Shown here in pieces: positions 34,312 to 41,094 of a stretch of 46,204 bases of DNA; within the stretch, counting starts at the first letter, position 1; each line of letters begins with the position of its first letter. This DNA is from a virus. The translations under genes and the position numbers were made by a program. The DNA lies in the IMG/VR virus record IMGVR_UViG_3300034061_005389, positions 1 through 46,204 of that record; one strand, given 5' to 3'. The notes below the pieces were generated by a model. That model was not told the origin of the DNA. It made no database searches and was given only the letters and a program-made list of their open reading frames with translations.

Positions 34312-34964
34312 CACTCAACCTCCAGGATTTGGTACTCGATGGTCTTGGGGAAGTTCCCCTTGCGCCACATCATCCAGCAGTAGGTAGCGCCATCCGTCTT
34401 GTTGTTTCCGGTGAACGAAGGGCGGCGGGTGAGCCCGAAGATTTTCGTGGGCATCCCGACATCATTCTTCAACCACTTTGTCCGTCCGTGCCGCTTCGCG
34501 CCGTCTAGCAACCAACTGCTTCGAAGCAGGACGAACACCGCGCCGCCGTCACAGACTTCGCGAATGGCCTTGTCGATGAACCTCTGCGCGGTGTTCATGG
34601 CGCCACCATAGGGCGGGTTCATCACCACCAGGTCGATGACCGGAGACGATTTCGGCATGCCCAAGTAGTCGCCGACCTCCATCTGCATCCCGCGCATCTC
34701 GCAGTCAGACGCGAACGACTCGTCGATCTCGTTGCCCAAGAAGTGGTCGTAGCCGAAGGGGCGGAGCGCGTCAGCCACACGCTCCAAGATCACGCCATTC
34801 CCAGCCCCGGGCTCGAAGATGCAGCCGAGTTCCTGCCGCGCAGACTTGCGAGCAATCACGGTTCGGCCAATCTCCTTGATGACCTCGGGGATGATGACGT
34901 CCACGCACCACGCGGGCGTGGGGTAGAAGTCGGTGCCGCCACTTGGCGTGTTCTTCCGGCTCAC
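34311..34964 (-). CDS. DNA methyltransferase, adenine-N6 type (NPPY)
   Basis: 217 residues. The start 'DFYPTPAWCVDVI' is typical of phage-type adenine methyltransferases. Motif I is FEPGAGNG (50-57), binding S-adenosylmethionine; motif IV is NPPYGG (116-121), catalytic. 'VFVLLRSSWLLDG' corresponds to the strand after motif IV, and 'GATYCWMMWRKG' to the C-terminal strand. Such enzymes methylate phage DNA against host restriction or change regulation. The target sequence cannot be predicted. Overlaps the exonuclease gene by 4 bases. Confidence 0.83.
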   Translation of the reverse strand: MSRKNTPSGGTDFYPTPAWCVDVIIPEVIKEIGRTVIARKSARQELGCIFEPGAGNGVILERVADALRPFGYDHFLGNEIDESFASDCEMRGMQMEVGDYLGMPKSSPVIDLVVMNPPYGGAMNTAQRFIDKAIREVCDGGAVFVLLRSSWLLDGAKRHGRTKWLKNDVGMPTKIFGLTRRPSFTGNNKTDGATYCWMMWRKGNFPKTIEYQILEVE

Positions 34965-35755
34965 TTCGCACCTCGCTCACGAAGCTCGGCTCGAAACGCC
35001 GCCTCGGCGCCTGGATGGAGCCCTTCCATCTTCTCAAGGATGAACTTGATGTAGTCCTTCGGGACCGCGTTCAGGGGACGCCCGACGTGCTTGCCTGCGC
35101 CTACCCGAATGACGCTGGGGAACTTGCGGTCGCGGTAGAGCCAGTACGACCAGGCCTCCGACTCGGTCTTGATGAGCCCAGCCGCCTTCGCCTGCACCTC
35201 GACGGCCTTCTGCACGTCCGAAGGAAGGAAACCGTCGTCGAGCATGTGGTAGAGCAGGTCATGCGTCGCCAGCGCGTCGGCCTTCGCGCTGTGCGCGTTG
35301 GTGAGGTCGATCTCGTAGTGCGCGCAGACGTCGCCGAGCTTCCGGCTGCGCATCGACCGCATGTGCCAACGAGCGAAGATGATCAGGTCGATGACCTTGG
35401 AGCGGTCGATGACGATGGGCATACCAGCTCGAGCGAACTCCGCCTCAATCAAGGGCAAGTCGTAGTCGAGCAGGTTGTACCCAAGAATCACGTCAGCCGA
35501 GCGGAACCGCTCGGCGATACCCTCGGCCACCTCCGCGAATGCAGGCGAATCAGCGACGATGGCGTCAGTGATTCTATGTACAGCAGTCGCCTCGGGTGGG
35601 ATTGGGCAGCCCGGGTTGATGTACCGCTGAAGCGCCTTGCGACCAACCTTCGGGTCGTAGAGGACGCCGCCAATCTCGACGATTCGCGCCTGCTTCGGGT
35701 CAATGCCCGTGGTCTCCGTGTCGACCACGAGGATGCGAGAGTCTCTGAACTCCAT
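34961..35755 (-). CDS. DEDDh 3'-5' exonuclease (DNA polymerase III epsilon-like)
   Basis: 264 residues. I chose ATG 35755 because GGAGG lies five bases upstream. Exo I is VVDTETTGID (Asp and Glu bind metal), Exo II is GYNLLDYDLPLIEAEF, and Exo III is NAHSAKADALATHDLL, with the His and Asp expected for DEDDh enzymes. 'CPIPPEATAVHRITD' is the loop usual in epsilon/DinG-type exonucleases. The C-terminal about 90 residues form an extra domain found behind phage exonucleases of this kind. Likely acts in DNA repair, proofreading or host DNA recycling. A promoter-like element lies at 35773-35803. Confidence 0.85.
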   Translation of the reverse strand: MEFRDSRILVVDTETTGIDPKQARIVEIGGVLYDPKVGRKALQRYINPGCPIPPEATAVHRITDAIVADSPAFAEVAEGIAERFRSADVILGYNLLDYDLPLIEAEFARAGMPIVIDRSKVIDLIIFARWHMRSMRSRKLGDVCAHYEIDLTNAHSAKADALATHDLLYHMLDDGFLPSDVQKAVEVQAKAAGLIKTESEAWSYWLYRDRKFPSVIRVGAGKHVGRPLNAVPKDYIKFILEKMEGLHPGAEAAFRAELRERGAK

Positions 35756-35772
35756 GAACACCTCCGCTGGCA

Positions 35773-35803
35773 TCTTTAACGTAATGCAGCGAGAGGTTCA
35801 AGT
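35773..35803 (-). promoter_or_regulatory. Promoter-like element A (shared with 40126-40156)
   Basis: On the minus strand ACTTGA is followed after 18 bases by TTAAAGA. The same boxes with the same spacing occur at 40126-40156; 21 of 31 positions agree, including GCTG, AT and CG in the spacer. It sits directly before the exonuclease gene, which has a ribosome site within 15 bases, so any leader would be very short. TTGA resembles a -35 box; the TTAAAG box is a weak -10. Confidence 0.5.
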
Positions 35804-35812
35804 AGTATCTTA

Positions 35813-37045
35813 CTAAATGCTGGGCCTCAACGAGACCACGAAGGCCGAGCCCATCGGCAACGGGATGTACCGGATGGAGCCGTCCAACTTGGACAGGATT
35901 GCCTGCGCGAGCGCGAGCCCAACCCCAGTTCCTGGGAACTCACTGTGGGCGCGGTAGAACATGGCGAACAACTGGGCGCGGTATTCAGGTGCGATGCCGA
36001 CACCGTTATCGACGAACTTGATGCTGACCATCAGGTCGTCTGGTTCAACCTCGACCGATACGCACGGCACCTTGGCTTGGTTGAACTTCAGCCCATTCTC
36101 GATGAGGTTGTAGAAGACCTCGCCTAGCAGGACCGTGTCCCCCATCACCATGAGCTTGTCGTGGCTTGGGAGGTAGACCATTCCAGCCCGCACCTCCTTA
36201 GCCTTCTTCGCCGCCCCCAAGATGAGGGGCATGATGTTGACTGGGTATGCCTCGATGTTCTTGTTGCGAAGCCCCGTCAGCATGCTGATGGCGACCACAG
36301 TCTCAGCTAAGGACTGGGAACGCTCGCTGATGAGCTTCAGTCGATCCTTAGCCGGCTCTGGGACCGTGTGCCCGTAGTCCTCAAGGACAGAAGTCGCCAG
36401 TGCAGAAGCTGTTCTCGCCGGCCCCTTCAATTGGTGCGCGGTGATTGAAGCGAACCTGGAGAGCTCGGCCGCCATCTGCATGGCGTCGGTGATGTCGGTA
36501 CCGCAGACGAGAATGAACTCGCCGTTCTTCACATACCGCCACTCGAAGATTCGCCCGCGCCCGTCTTTGCAGCGGATGCTGCCACGGTTGCCTGTCCCGC
36601 AGTTCAACCCCGTGACGGCGTCAATCCATGCCAAGCTCTCGAGGTCCTCGGGTTCAATGATGTCCTCAACCGACATCTGGAGCAGTTCTTCCTGATCCCA
36701 ACCTGTCTGCCGAGTCCAAGCCTCGTTGACCCAACTGAACACGATCTCGTGGCGATGAAAGCAGAGGGGCGCAATGGCCATCAGGTCGTTTGTCGCCTTG
36801 GACCAGTACATCAACTGGTGCTGCACCCGCATCGCCGCGGTCTTCATCTGCAGAGTCGTGATGAGCAGCGCGACTGTTGCCGCCCAGAATGAGGACAGGA
36901 GTATGACCTCAGGGGTGAAGGTCACGATGAACCTGTTGATGATGACGCCGACCAGAACATTGGCGGCGACCACAGAAACAACTTCTGCAACGTCCCGCGG
37001 CCCACAGCAGATTCGATGCCGCAACCGGCTTAGCATGGACCTCAT
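35813..37045 (-). CDS. Membrane histidine kinase with PAS domain
   Basis: 410 residues. Two membrane helices (about 21-41 and 47-65), then a PAS domain (about 84-185: 'IVFSWVNEAWTRQTGWDQEE', 'EWRYVKNGEFILVCGTDIT'). The dimerisation helix carries the phospho-acceptor His204 (ASITAHQLKGP, the H-x-L-K/R-x-P form seen in phytochrome-type kinases). The ATP-binding domain has the N box NLIENGLKF (313-321), the G1 box DNGVGIAP (346-353) and a G2/F region 'FYRAHSEFPGTGVGLALAQAI'. All key residues are present, so it should be active. It overlaps the response regulator by 4 bases (ATGA). Two-component pairs are rare in phages; the genes are probably host-derived. Confidence 0.88.
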   Translation of the reverse strand: MRSMLSRLRHRICCGPRDVAEVVSVVAANVLVGVIINRFIVTFTPEVILLSSFWAATVALLITTLQMKTAAMRVQHQLMYWSKATNDLMAIAPLCFHRHEIVFSWVNEAWTRQTGWDQEELLQMSVEDIIEPEDLESLAWIDAVTGLNCGTGNRGSIRCKDGRGRIFEWRYVKNGEFILVCGTDITDAMQMAAELSRFASITAHQLKGPARTASALATSVLEDYGHTVPEPAKDRLKLISERSQSLAETVVAISMLTGLRNKNIEAYPVNIMPLILGAAKKAKEVRAGMVYLPSHDKLMVMGDTVLLGEVFYNLIENGLKFNQAKVPCVSVEVEPDDLMVSIKFVDNGVGIAPEYRAQLFAMFYRAHSEFPGTGVGLALAQAILSKLDGSIRYIPLPMGSAFVVSLRPSI

Positions 37046-37467
37046 TGTGGTACCTGATTGAGGTCAAGCCAGAAGCTGAAGGTCTTCTGGATGACCTGGT
37101 TGAAGTCCACGGGACGAAGAGGTTTCTCGACATAGCCGTTAGTTCGGTTCAGGTAGGCTTTCTCGATGTCGGTCTGGGTGTTGGACGTGGTCATGATCAC
37201 CACGGGCAACTTCCACCCGCTGTGATTCGCGCGGATCACTTTGAGGCAGTCGATGCCAGACATCCTGGGCAGATGGAGGTCGAGAAGAACCAAGTCAAAG
37301 CTCTGCCTGAGCTTCTCGCCATCGAAGAGCTTGTCGCAGGCTACGATGCCGTCTCGAGCTCGAATGACCTCGTAGACCATGCCAGTCGGTTGAAGTACGC
37401 GCGAGATTGCCCGCTCCGCGAGCATCGCGTCTGCGTCGTCGTCCTCCACCAAGAGGATTCGCTTCAC
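37042..37467 (-). CDS. CheY-like single-domain response regulator (Rcp1-type)
   Basis: 141 residues with a GTG start (GTGA overlap with the upstream stop). Receiver motifs are all present: acidic residues VEDDDAD (7-13), phospho-acceptor Asp63 in VLLDLHLPRMSG, Thr in IMTTSN (91-96), and Lys115 in YVEKPLRP. There is no output domain. The C-terminal 'FSFWLDLNQVPQ' resembles the 'FW-L-x-x-V-x-L-P' end of Rcp1-type regulators that work with phytochrome-like kinases, matching its kinase neighbour. A receiver without an output domain acts by protein-protein contact. Confidence 0.87.
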   Translation of the reverse strand: MKRILLVEDDDADAMLAERAISRVLQPTGMVYEVIRARDGIVACDKLFDGEKLRQSFDLVLLDLHLPRMSGIDCLKVIRANHSGWKLPVVIMTTSNTQTDIEKAYLNRTNGYVEKPLRPVDFNQVIQKTFSFWLDLNQVPQ

Positions 37468-37922
37468 GGCTTTAGCCCCAGACCCGGGATCGTCTGAATC
37501 CCGGTCAATTGCTGAAGGATGCCGAGGAAGAGCAGCACGAGGCCAAGGATCAGTGCAGAGCCACCCTTCTCCCACACCGCCTTTGCGACGATGGCGAGGC
37601 GCTCATCCTTGCGCTTCTTGGTCTCCTCTTGGGCCGCCAAGTGCTTGCTGATGAGCTCGAAGAGCTTCTCCTGATGCGTCGTGTGCGCGCTCTGGAGGAC
37701 CTCAAGCATGCGCTGCTGGTCGAACCGCTCAAGGTCGCCTCGAACGCGCTCGACACCGCGGATGATCGAATCGTCCCGTGCCTGCATCGTCGCGATGTGC
37801 TGCTGGAGGACCGAGTCGAGCTTGGCCACGTCTCGAACCAGCATGTCCAGACGAACATCGATCTTCACGATGTCCGAGGCAGGACCTGTAGGTGTTTTCT
37901 TCGGCGTAGGCATGCCGCGCAT
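37464..37922 (-). CDS. Coiled-coil protein with C-terminal membrane helix, coupled to the two-component pair
   Basis: 152 residues. Residues about 20-115 are a charged, mostly helical coiled coil ('VRLDMLVRDVAKLDSVLQQH', 'RVRGDLERFDQQRMLEVLQ'). One membrane helix follows near the C-terminus ('GSALILGLVLLFLGILQQLTG'). There is no signal peptide, so the bulk is probably cytoplasmic. Coupled to the response regulator by GTGA, it may be a partner of the kinase, or a tail-anchored holin-type protein that merely shares the transcript. The ribosome site before either ATG (37922, 37913) is weak. Confidence 0.6.
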   Translation of the reverse strand: MRGMPTPKKTPTGPASDIVKIDVRLDMLVRDVAKLDSVLQQHIATMQARDDSIIRGVERVRGDLERFDQQRMLEVLQSAHTTHQEKLFELISKHLAAQEETKKRKDERLAIVAKAVWEKGGSALILGLVLLFLGILQQLTGIQTIPGLGLKP

Positions 37923-37946
37923 GATAGCGCAAGCAGTTGGCGTGTC

Positions 37947-38225
37947 CTACTGTTCCTCGGGTATCTGCGGCTTAAGCTGCATGGCGCAGCCAGCGAAGTT
38001 CCCTAAGGGCATACCGTAGGCGGAGAACTTGTATCGTAGTTCTTTCCCGTTGCGGTTGTAGCGGGCCTTGCCGTCAGGAAGAACCTCGAGTGCGCCGTTC
38101 GCCTCTGAGCGTTTGCTGACGACGCCCGTCCACCGGACAGTACCGGTCACGGCGTCAACGCAGACCACGGGCATCCCGACAGCGAAAGACGCTTGGTTAA
38201 GCCTCCAACTACTCGGCGCTGACAT
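37947..38225 (-). CDS. 92-residue protein with a small beta-barrel-like pattern
   Basis: Starts at ATG 38225 with GAGGTGGACG just upstream and overlaps the preceding gene by 17 bases. The sequence 'GMPVVCVDAVTGTVRWTGVV' plus 'GKELRYKFSAYGMPLGNF' alternates strands and turns as in a small SH3-like fold. No recognised family. The next gene follows after a 24-base gap. Confidence 0.55.
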   Translation of the reverse strand: MSAPSSWRLNQASFAVGMPVVCVDAVTGTVRWTGVVSKRSEANGALEVLPDGKARYNRNGKELRYKFSAYGMPLGNFAGCAMQLKPQIPEEQ

Positions 38226-39012
38226 CGTCCACCTCAATCCTGCCCCACGACTTCGGCTCGAGGTTCGACCAAAATACTCGTAGGAGGTTCCGCTCAGGCA
38301 AGGTGGTACCAAAGCCTTGCTCAGCCCCGAGCCAGTAGGCCAAGGCCATGACCTGTGGCGGCTCAAGGAAGGTGAGCTCAACCTCAACTCCCCAATGCCC
38401 ATGTTCCGCCGCGCCGTGGCACTGCGCGACGATGTCCGCGAAAACCTGTAGCAGCTTGGGCTCTCGCCAAGCATTGGCCGTCTGCCGCGCCAAGTAGGTA
38501 GCCGTGTCGTGGGTCTGCTTGTCCATAATCCTCGGGATGACGTAGTGCTCCAAGAACGCCTCGCGGCCCCGTTCACGAATGCCGCGCTGGTACTCGTGCT
38601 TGTTGGCCAAGGCGTCCAAGAACCAAGGGTCGAACTCGAACCCGAGCTGACGCAGCTTCACTGCGTCCTCGGGGGTGATTGCTTCCCGAAACGAGAGCCA
38701 GCCGTGGATGGTGCGGCGGTGGATGCCGATGTCGCGCGAGGCGTGCTTGGGGACGTACCCCAAGCTGTAAAGGAAGAGCTCAAGCCGCCGCATCTCTGCG
38801 ACATACCCGGGGCTCGTGAACTTGGCGGCCATCCAACTGTCGGTGTGGAAGATGTTCCGCATCGCCAAGTAGACCTGCCACAGGCAGTGCCGAGTCCATG
38901 GCGTCTTCCGCTTCGGTTCGCCGCCACAGGCTTGGACGTACTTGTCCAGCGCCTGCCCCAGTTTCCTGGCGAGCTCAATCTCGTGCGACTTCCGCACCCG
39001 CTCCCTGGCCAT
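38209..39012 (-). CDS. 267-residue protein with helix-turn-helix-like segment, unknown function
   Basis: I chose ATG 39012, which overlaps the stop of the small membrane protein (TAATG). Near the middle, 'HASRDIGIHRRTIHGWLSF' followed by 'EAITPEDAVKLRQLGFEF' resembles a helix-turn-helix DNA-binding segment. The N-terminal part is helical and basic, the C-terminal part mixed ('VEVELTFLEPPQVMALAYWLG'). It could be a regulator, but the resemblance is weak. The protein is coded within the lysis block, which might reflect control of lysis genes. Confidence 0.5.
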   Translation of the reverse strand: MARERVRKSHEIELARKLGQALDKYVQACGGEPKRKTPWTRHCLWQVYLAMRNIFHTDSWMAAKFTSPGYVAEMRRLELFLYSLGYVPKHASRDIGIHRRTIHGWLSFREAITPEDAVKLRQLGFEFDPWFLDALANKHEYQRGIRERGREAFLEHYVIPRIMDKQTHDTATYLARQTANAWREPKLLQVFADIVAQCHGAAEHGHWGVEVELTFLEPPQVMALAYWLGAEQGFGTTLPERNLLRVFWSNLEPKSWGRIEVDDVSAE

Positions 39013-39191
39013 TAGCCCTCGGCGCGCTTCGGGAACAGGAGGTTCGTGACGAAGTGGGCGGCGAACACGAGGACCATGGTCGTCGTGACCGCAGACAGCC
39101 CTGCGATGAGCATCCCGACGCCGAGGCCGTGGATGTGGATGGCCAGCAGGTTGCTGATGAGCATGATTGCGGCGCCTTCGAGGTACTTCAT
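39012..39191 (-). CDS. 59-residue two-helix membrane protein (holin candidate)
   Basis: A short frame from ATG 39191 to TAA 39012, with AGGA nine bases before the ATG. The gene before ends in ATGA at the start and the gene after begins in the TAATG at the end, so it tiles perfectly. The protein (start MKYLEGAAIMLISNLLAIHI) has two hydrophobic helices separated by 'HGLGVG' and ends in a basic tail (FPKRAEG). Size and topology match class II holins. It follows a SleB-type lysin, which supports a lysis role. Confidence 0.6.
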   Translation of the reverse strand: MKYLEGAAIMLISNLLAIHIHGLGVGMLIAGLSAVTTTMVLVFAAHFVTNLLFPKRAEG

Positions 39192-39577
39192 GGAGAGGTC
39201 CTTTCGTCATCGCGCATGCCAGCGCGGATTCGGTTGTTCTCGAAATCTGGGTCGACCTTCACACCTTCGGCCCAGAGCGTTGACCTATCGGCCGGGAGCG
39301 CAGTCGCGCGGTACTCCAAGCCGCCCTTGTAGCTGTAGAAGTGCGGACGCTGATCGACCGGCATCTCGAAGGTCGTCTGCATGATCCGGTCGGAGAGCAT
39401 CTCGCGTCGGGCCTTGATGATCTCGGCACCCAGCTTCGACCCGCCCACACCATTCCTGTCGATGAACCCAGGAGTAGCGCGAAACGAGTTGGTGCTACTC
39501 GGCTCCCACGAGACGAGGCGAGCAGGCTTACGAAAGACCCGCATAGCCCAGATGATGAAGTCCTCGAGTAGTGTCAT
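39188..39577 (-). CDS. 129-residue protein of unknown function in the lysis block
   Basis: Starts at ATG 39577 with the 4-base overlap (ATGA) to the lysin gene. The first 25 residues (MTLLEDFIIWAMRVFRKPAR) form an amphipathic or weakly hydrophobic helix rich in aromatic and basic residues; the rest is soluble ('LGAEIIKARREMLSDRIMQTT'). Its place between lysin and the small membrane protein suggests a lysis accessory function, but nothing in the sequence shows it. Confidence 0.5.
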   Translation of the reverse strand: MTLLEDFIIWAMRVFRKPARLVSWEPSSTNSFRATPGFIDRNGVGGSKLGAEIIKARREMLSDRIMQTTFEMPVDQRPHFYSYKGGLEYRATALPADRSTLWAEGVKVDPDFENNRIRAGMRDDERTSP

Positions 39578-40035
39578 TGGTTCTTCTCGAAAAAGTAAAC
39601 GCCCTTGAAACGCTTGGACACCTTCACGCTGGACAGCCAGCTTGGCGGTCGTTTCTTGCCGACCTTCTTCAGCCACTTGCTGGCCGTTGCTTCCTCGGTG
39701 AACCACCGGACTCGCCGATTCATCCATGCCGGCTTCCAGACCTGCTTCATGTCGCCGTTGACCAGTTGCCGCGCGAGCACGCGAACGTAGGCAGGCTCCT
39801 TGATGCGGCAGCGCCCGTTGAACTGCTTGGGCGCCATTAGGACCTTAACGATTTTCTCTTTGCGGGTGCCGTCCAAGAGGGCCATTCGATTCTCGATGAC
39901 GTGCGCCACGAGCATTCCCAGGGCATCGTCATTCCCAGCTTCGCCGCAGATGATGTTGGCCACCAGCGACTCGGGGTCGCTCGGGTCAAGGGGCTTCGGA
40001 GAAGCCAAGGCGGCGAGAAGAAGTAGGGAGAACAT
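39574..40035 (-). CDS. SleB-type cell wall hydrolase (endolysin) with signal-like N-terminus
   Basis: 153 residues, start ATG 40035 (GAGG six bases upstream). The first 13 residues (MFSLLLLAALASP) resemble a short signal or signal-anchor. The core 'ANIICGEAGNDDALGMLVAH' followed by 'VIENRM' and 'APKQFNGRC' matches the SleB/Hydrolase_2 family: the Glu in the E-A-x-N/G motif, 'V-A-x-V-I-x-N-R', and 'QF'. SleB-type enzymes cleave peptidoglycan glycan strands. The leader between 40036 and about 40125 folds so that the ribosome site lies in a stem (separate entry). Confidence 0.72.
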   Translation of the reverse strand: MFSLLLLAALASPKPLDPSDPESLVANIICGEAGNDDALGMLVAHVIENRMALLDGTRKEKIVKVLMAPKQFNGRCRIKEPAYVRVLARQLVNGDMKQVWKPAWMNRRVRWFTEEATASKWLKKVGKKRPPSWLSSVKVSKRFKGVYFFEKNQ

Positions 40036-40039
40036 CAAT

Positions 40040-40124
40040 CACCTCACGGGTAAATGCGGCTTCGCCGCAAGTTCAAGTTCGCCTTGAGCACCGGTCCTCC
40101 ACCGGCTTACGTTGTCGTGAGGTG
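40040..40124 (-). promoter_or_regulatory. Structured leader: multi-branched RNA that hides the lysin ribosome binding site
   Basis: In the minus-strand transcript a perfect 9-bp stem joins CACCTCACG (at 40116-40124) and CGTGAGGTG (at 40040-40048). The 3' arm contains the GAGG Shine-Dalgarno of the lysin gene. The enclosed sequence holds three more perfect hairpins: CCGGT/ACCGG with loop GGAGG (40091-40105), TCAAG/CTTGA (40073-40087) and TGCGGC/GCCGCA (40055-40069). Together they form a four-way junction. The design suggests that ribosome access is regulated (riboswitch-like, thermometer-like or protein-controlled). It does not match a tRNA. Confidence 0.6.
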
Positions 40125-40125
40125 T

Positions 40126-40156
40126 TCTTTAACGCTATCCAGCCCTCAAGTCAAGT
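40126..40156 (-). promoter_or_regulatory. Promoter-like element B (shared with 35773-35803)
   Basis: Minus strand: ACTTGA, 18 bases, TTAAAGA; TTGACT is a good -35 hexamer. The -10 (TAAAGA after 17 bases) is weak. It agrees with element A at 21 of 31 positions at identical spacing. Transcription from here would start just before the structured lysin leader. The region 40157-40174 upstream is AT-rich (TTTACTACTTAA). Confidence 0.5.
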
Positions 40157-40174
40157 CGCTTTAGAAAATATTTA

Positions 40175-40453
40175 CTACTTAACGTCAGCTTGGACGTAGA
40201 CCCCGAACTGGATGCGCTTGCCCTCTGGCTCGCGGATCACCTTCCAAGACCCGCGCTCGCTGTCCGGCCCCTTGGTGACGTACTCCAAGTAACCCTTCTT
40301 GATGAGCGCCTGGATGTGGGCGTTTGCCGCGCTTCGGGAGTTCATCTTGAACTCTTCCATGATGTCGTTGGTCGTGGCGTGCGTGTGGTACTTCACGATG
40401 AACTGGATCATGAAACGAAGGATCTCGGCCTGGCGTTCGGTCAGCCCGCTCAT
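40175..40453 (-). CDS. LexA-type winged-helix DNA-binding protein without peptidase domain (B)
   Basis: 92 residues. 'LTERQAEILRFMIQFIVKY' followed by 'ATTNDIMEEFKMNSRSAANA' and 'IQALIKKGYLEYVTKG' follows the LexA N-terminal domain: T-x-R-Q-x-x-x-L-x-F-I, helix-turn-helix, then K-K-G-Y/x-I/L. The rest ('GSWKVIREPEGKRIQFG') is the wing. There is no cleavage/dimerisation domain, so it differs from host LexA and could act as a dominant competitor or phage-specific regulator. It overlaps the MazG-like gene by 4 bases (ATGA) and ends 139 bases before the lysin. Confidence 0.75.
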   Translation of the reverse strand: MSGLTERQAEILRFMIQFIVKYHTHATTNDIMEEFKMNSRSAANAHIQALIKKGYLEYVTKGPDSERGSWKVIREPEGKRIQFGVYVQADVK

Positions 40454-41094
40454 TGGTTGGTGTCCTTGTAGAGGGTGACGATGGCGGCGAGGACGTCCTT
40501 GAGCTCGGTCAGGTCTTCGCCGCGAACCCGCGCCTTGAACATGTACTTGAGCAGGTCGATGGCCTCTTGCCGCGCATCGTTGATGGTGTCGCGGCCGTCG
40601 TCGCTCATGAGGTACTGCCCGTACTTCTTGAAGCCAAACTCCGCCCGGGCCTGGACATCCGAGATGACGGTGCCAGAGTTCTCGATCTTCTCCTCAAGCC
40701 ACTCCACGAGGAGCTCAGGAATCGGCTCGCCTTCGGCGCGCGGCAGAGGTTCAGGTTCGGCGATGGGCCCGCCCGAGGTCACCCAGCGAGCGGAGTCCTC
40801 AAGCTCTTCAACGGTTCGTCTGATCATGAGGTCCGGCACAATCGGGTGTTTGCCCAAGAAGGCGAGCCATTTGTAGTAGGTGGTGGTCGACAGGGTGCTG
40901 TTGCCCCAGGTGTTGCTCCTGTTGGCGGTTGCGACCATCGTCAGGGAAGGGCCACCGGCTTTGAGAGTGGCGAGTTGGATGCGCACCGTGGCCTTTGGCC
41001 GCTGGACGTACCAGAACCCACCGCGGCGCTCAGCTCTGCACAGGTGGAGCTGCTTGCGCCAGTAGTCGACGACGGAGTCTGCCGTCCAGTCCAT
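40450..41094 (-). CDS. Protein with MazG-like C-terminal domain
   Basis: 214 residues. The C-terminal part (about 145-210: 'VQARAEFGFKKYGQYLMSDD' followed by 'GRDTINDARQEAIDLLKYM') matches phage MazG-like all-alpha NTP pyrophosphatases: a K-x-Y-G segment, then D-A-x-x-E-x-x-D with acidic metal-binding residues. The N-terminal about 100 residues ('AERRGGFWYVQRPKATVRIQ') are beta-rich and of unknown role. Possible task: removing unwanted nucleotides or (p)ppGpp. The fusion with the N-terminal part is unusual. Confidence 0.6.
   Translation of the reverse strand: MDWTADSVVDYWRKQLHLCRAERRGGFWYVQRPKATVRIQLATLKAGGPSLTMVATANRSNTWGNSTLSTTTYYKWLAFLGKHPIVPDLMIRRTVEELEDSARWVTSGGPIAEPEPLPRAEGEPIPELLVEWLEEKIENSGTVISDVQARAEFGFKKYGQYLMSDDGRDTINDARQEAIDLLKYMFKARVRGEDLTELKDVLAAIVTLYKDTNQ

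Noticed and set aside
37947-38576. Longer version of the 92-residue gene
   Set aside because: The extra N-terminal 117 residues are out-of-frame sequence of the upstream gene; the downstream ATG has a good ribosome site.
40040-40124. tRNA gene, because of a cloverleaf-like outline
   Set aside because: Arms and loops do not fit tRNA rules: 9-bp outer stem, a 3-base loop in one arm, no T-loop consensus and no proper anticodon loop on either strand.
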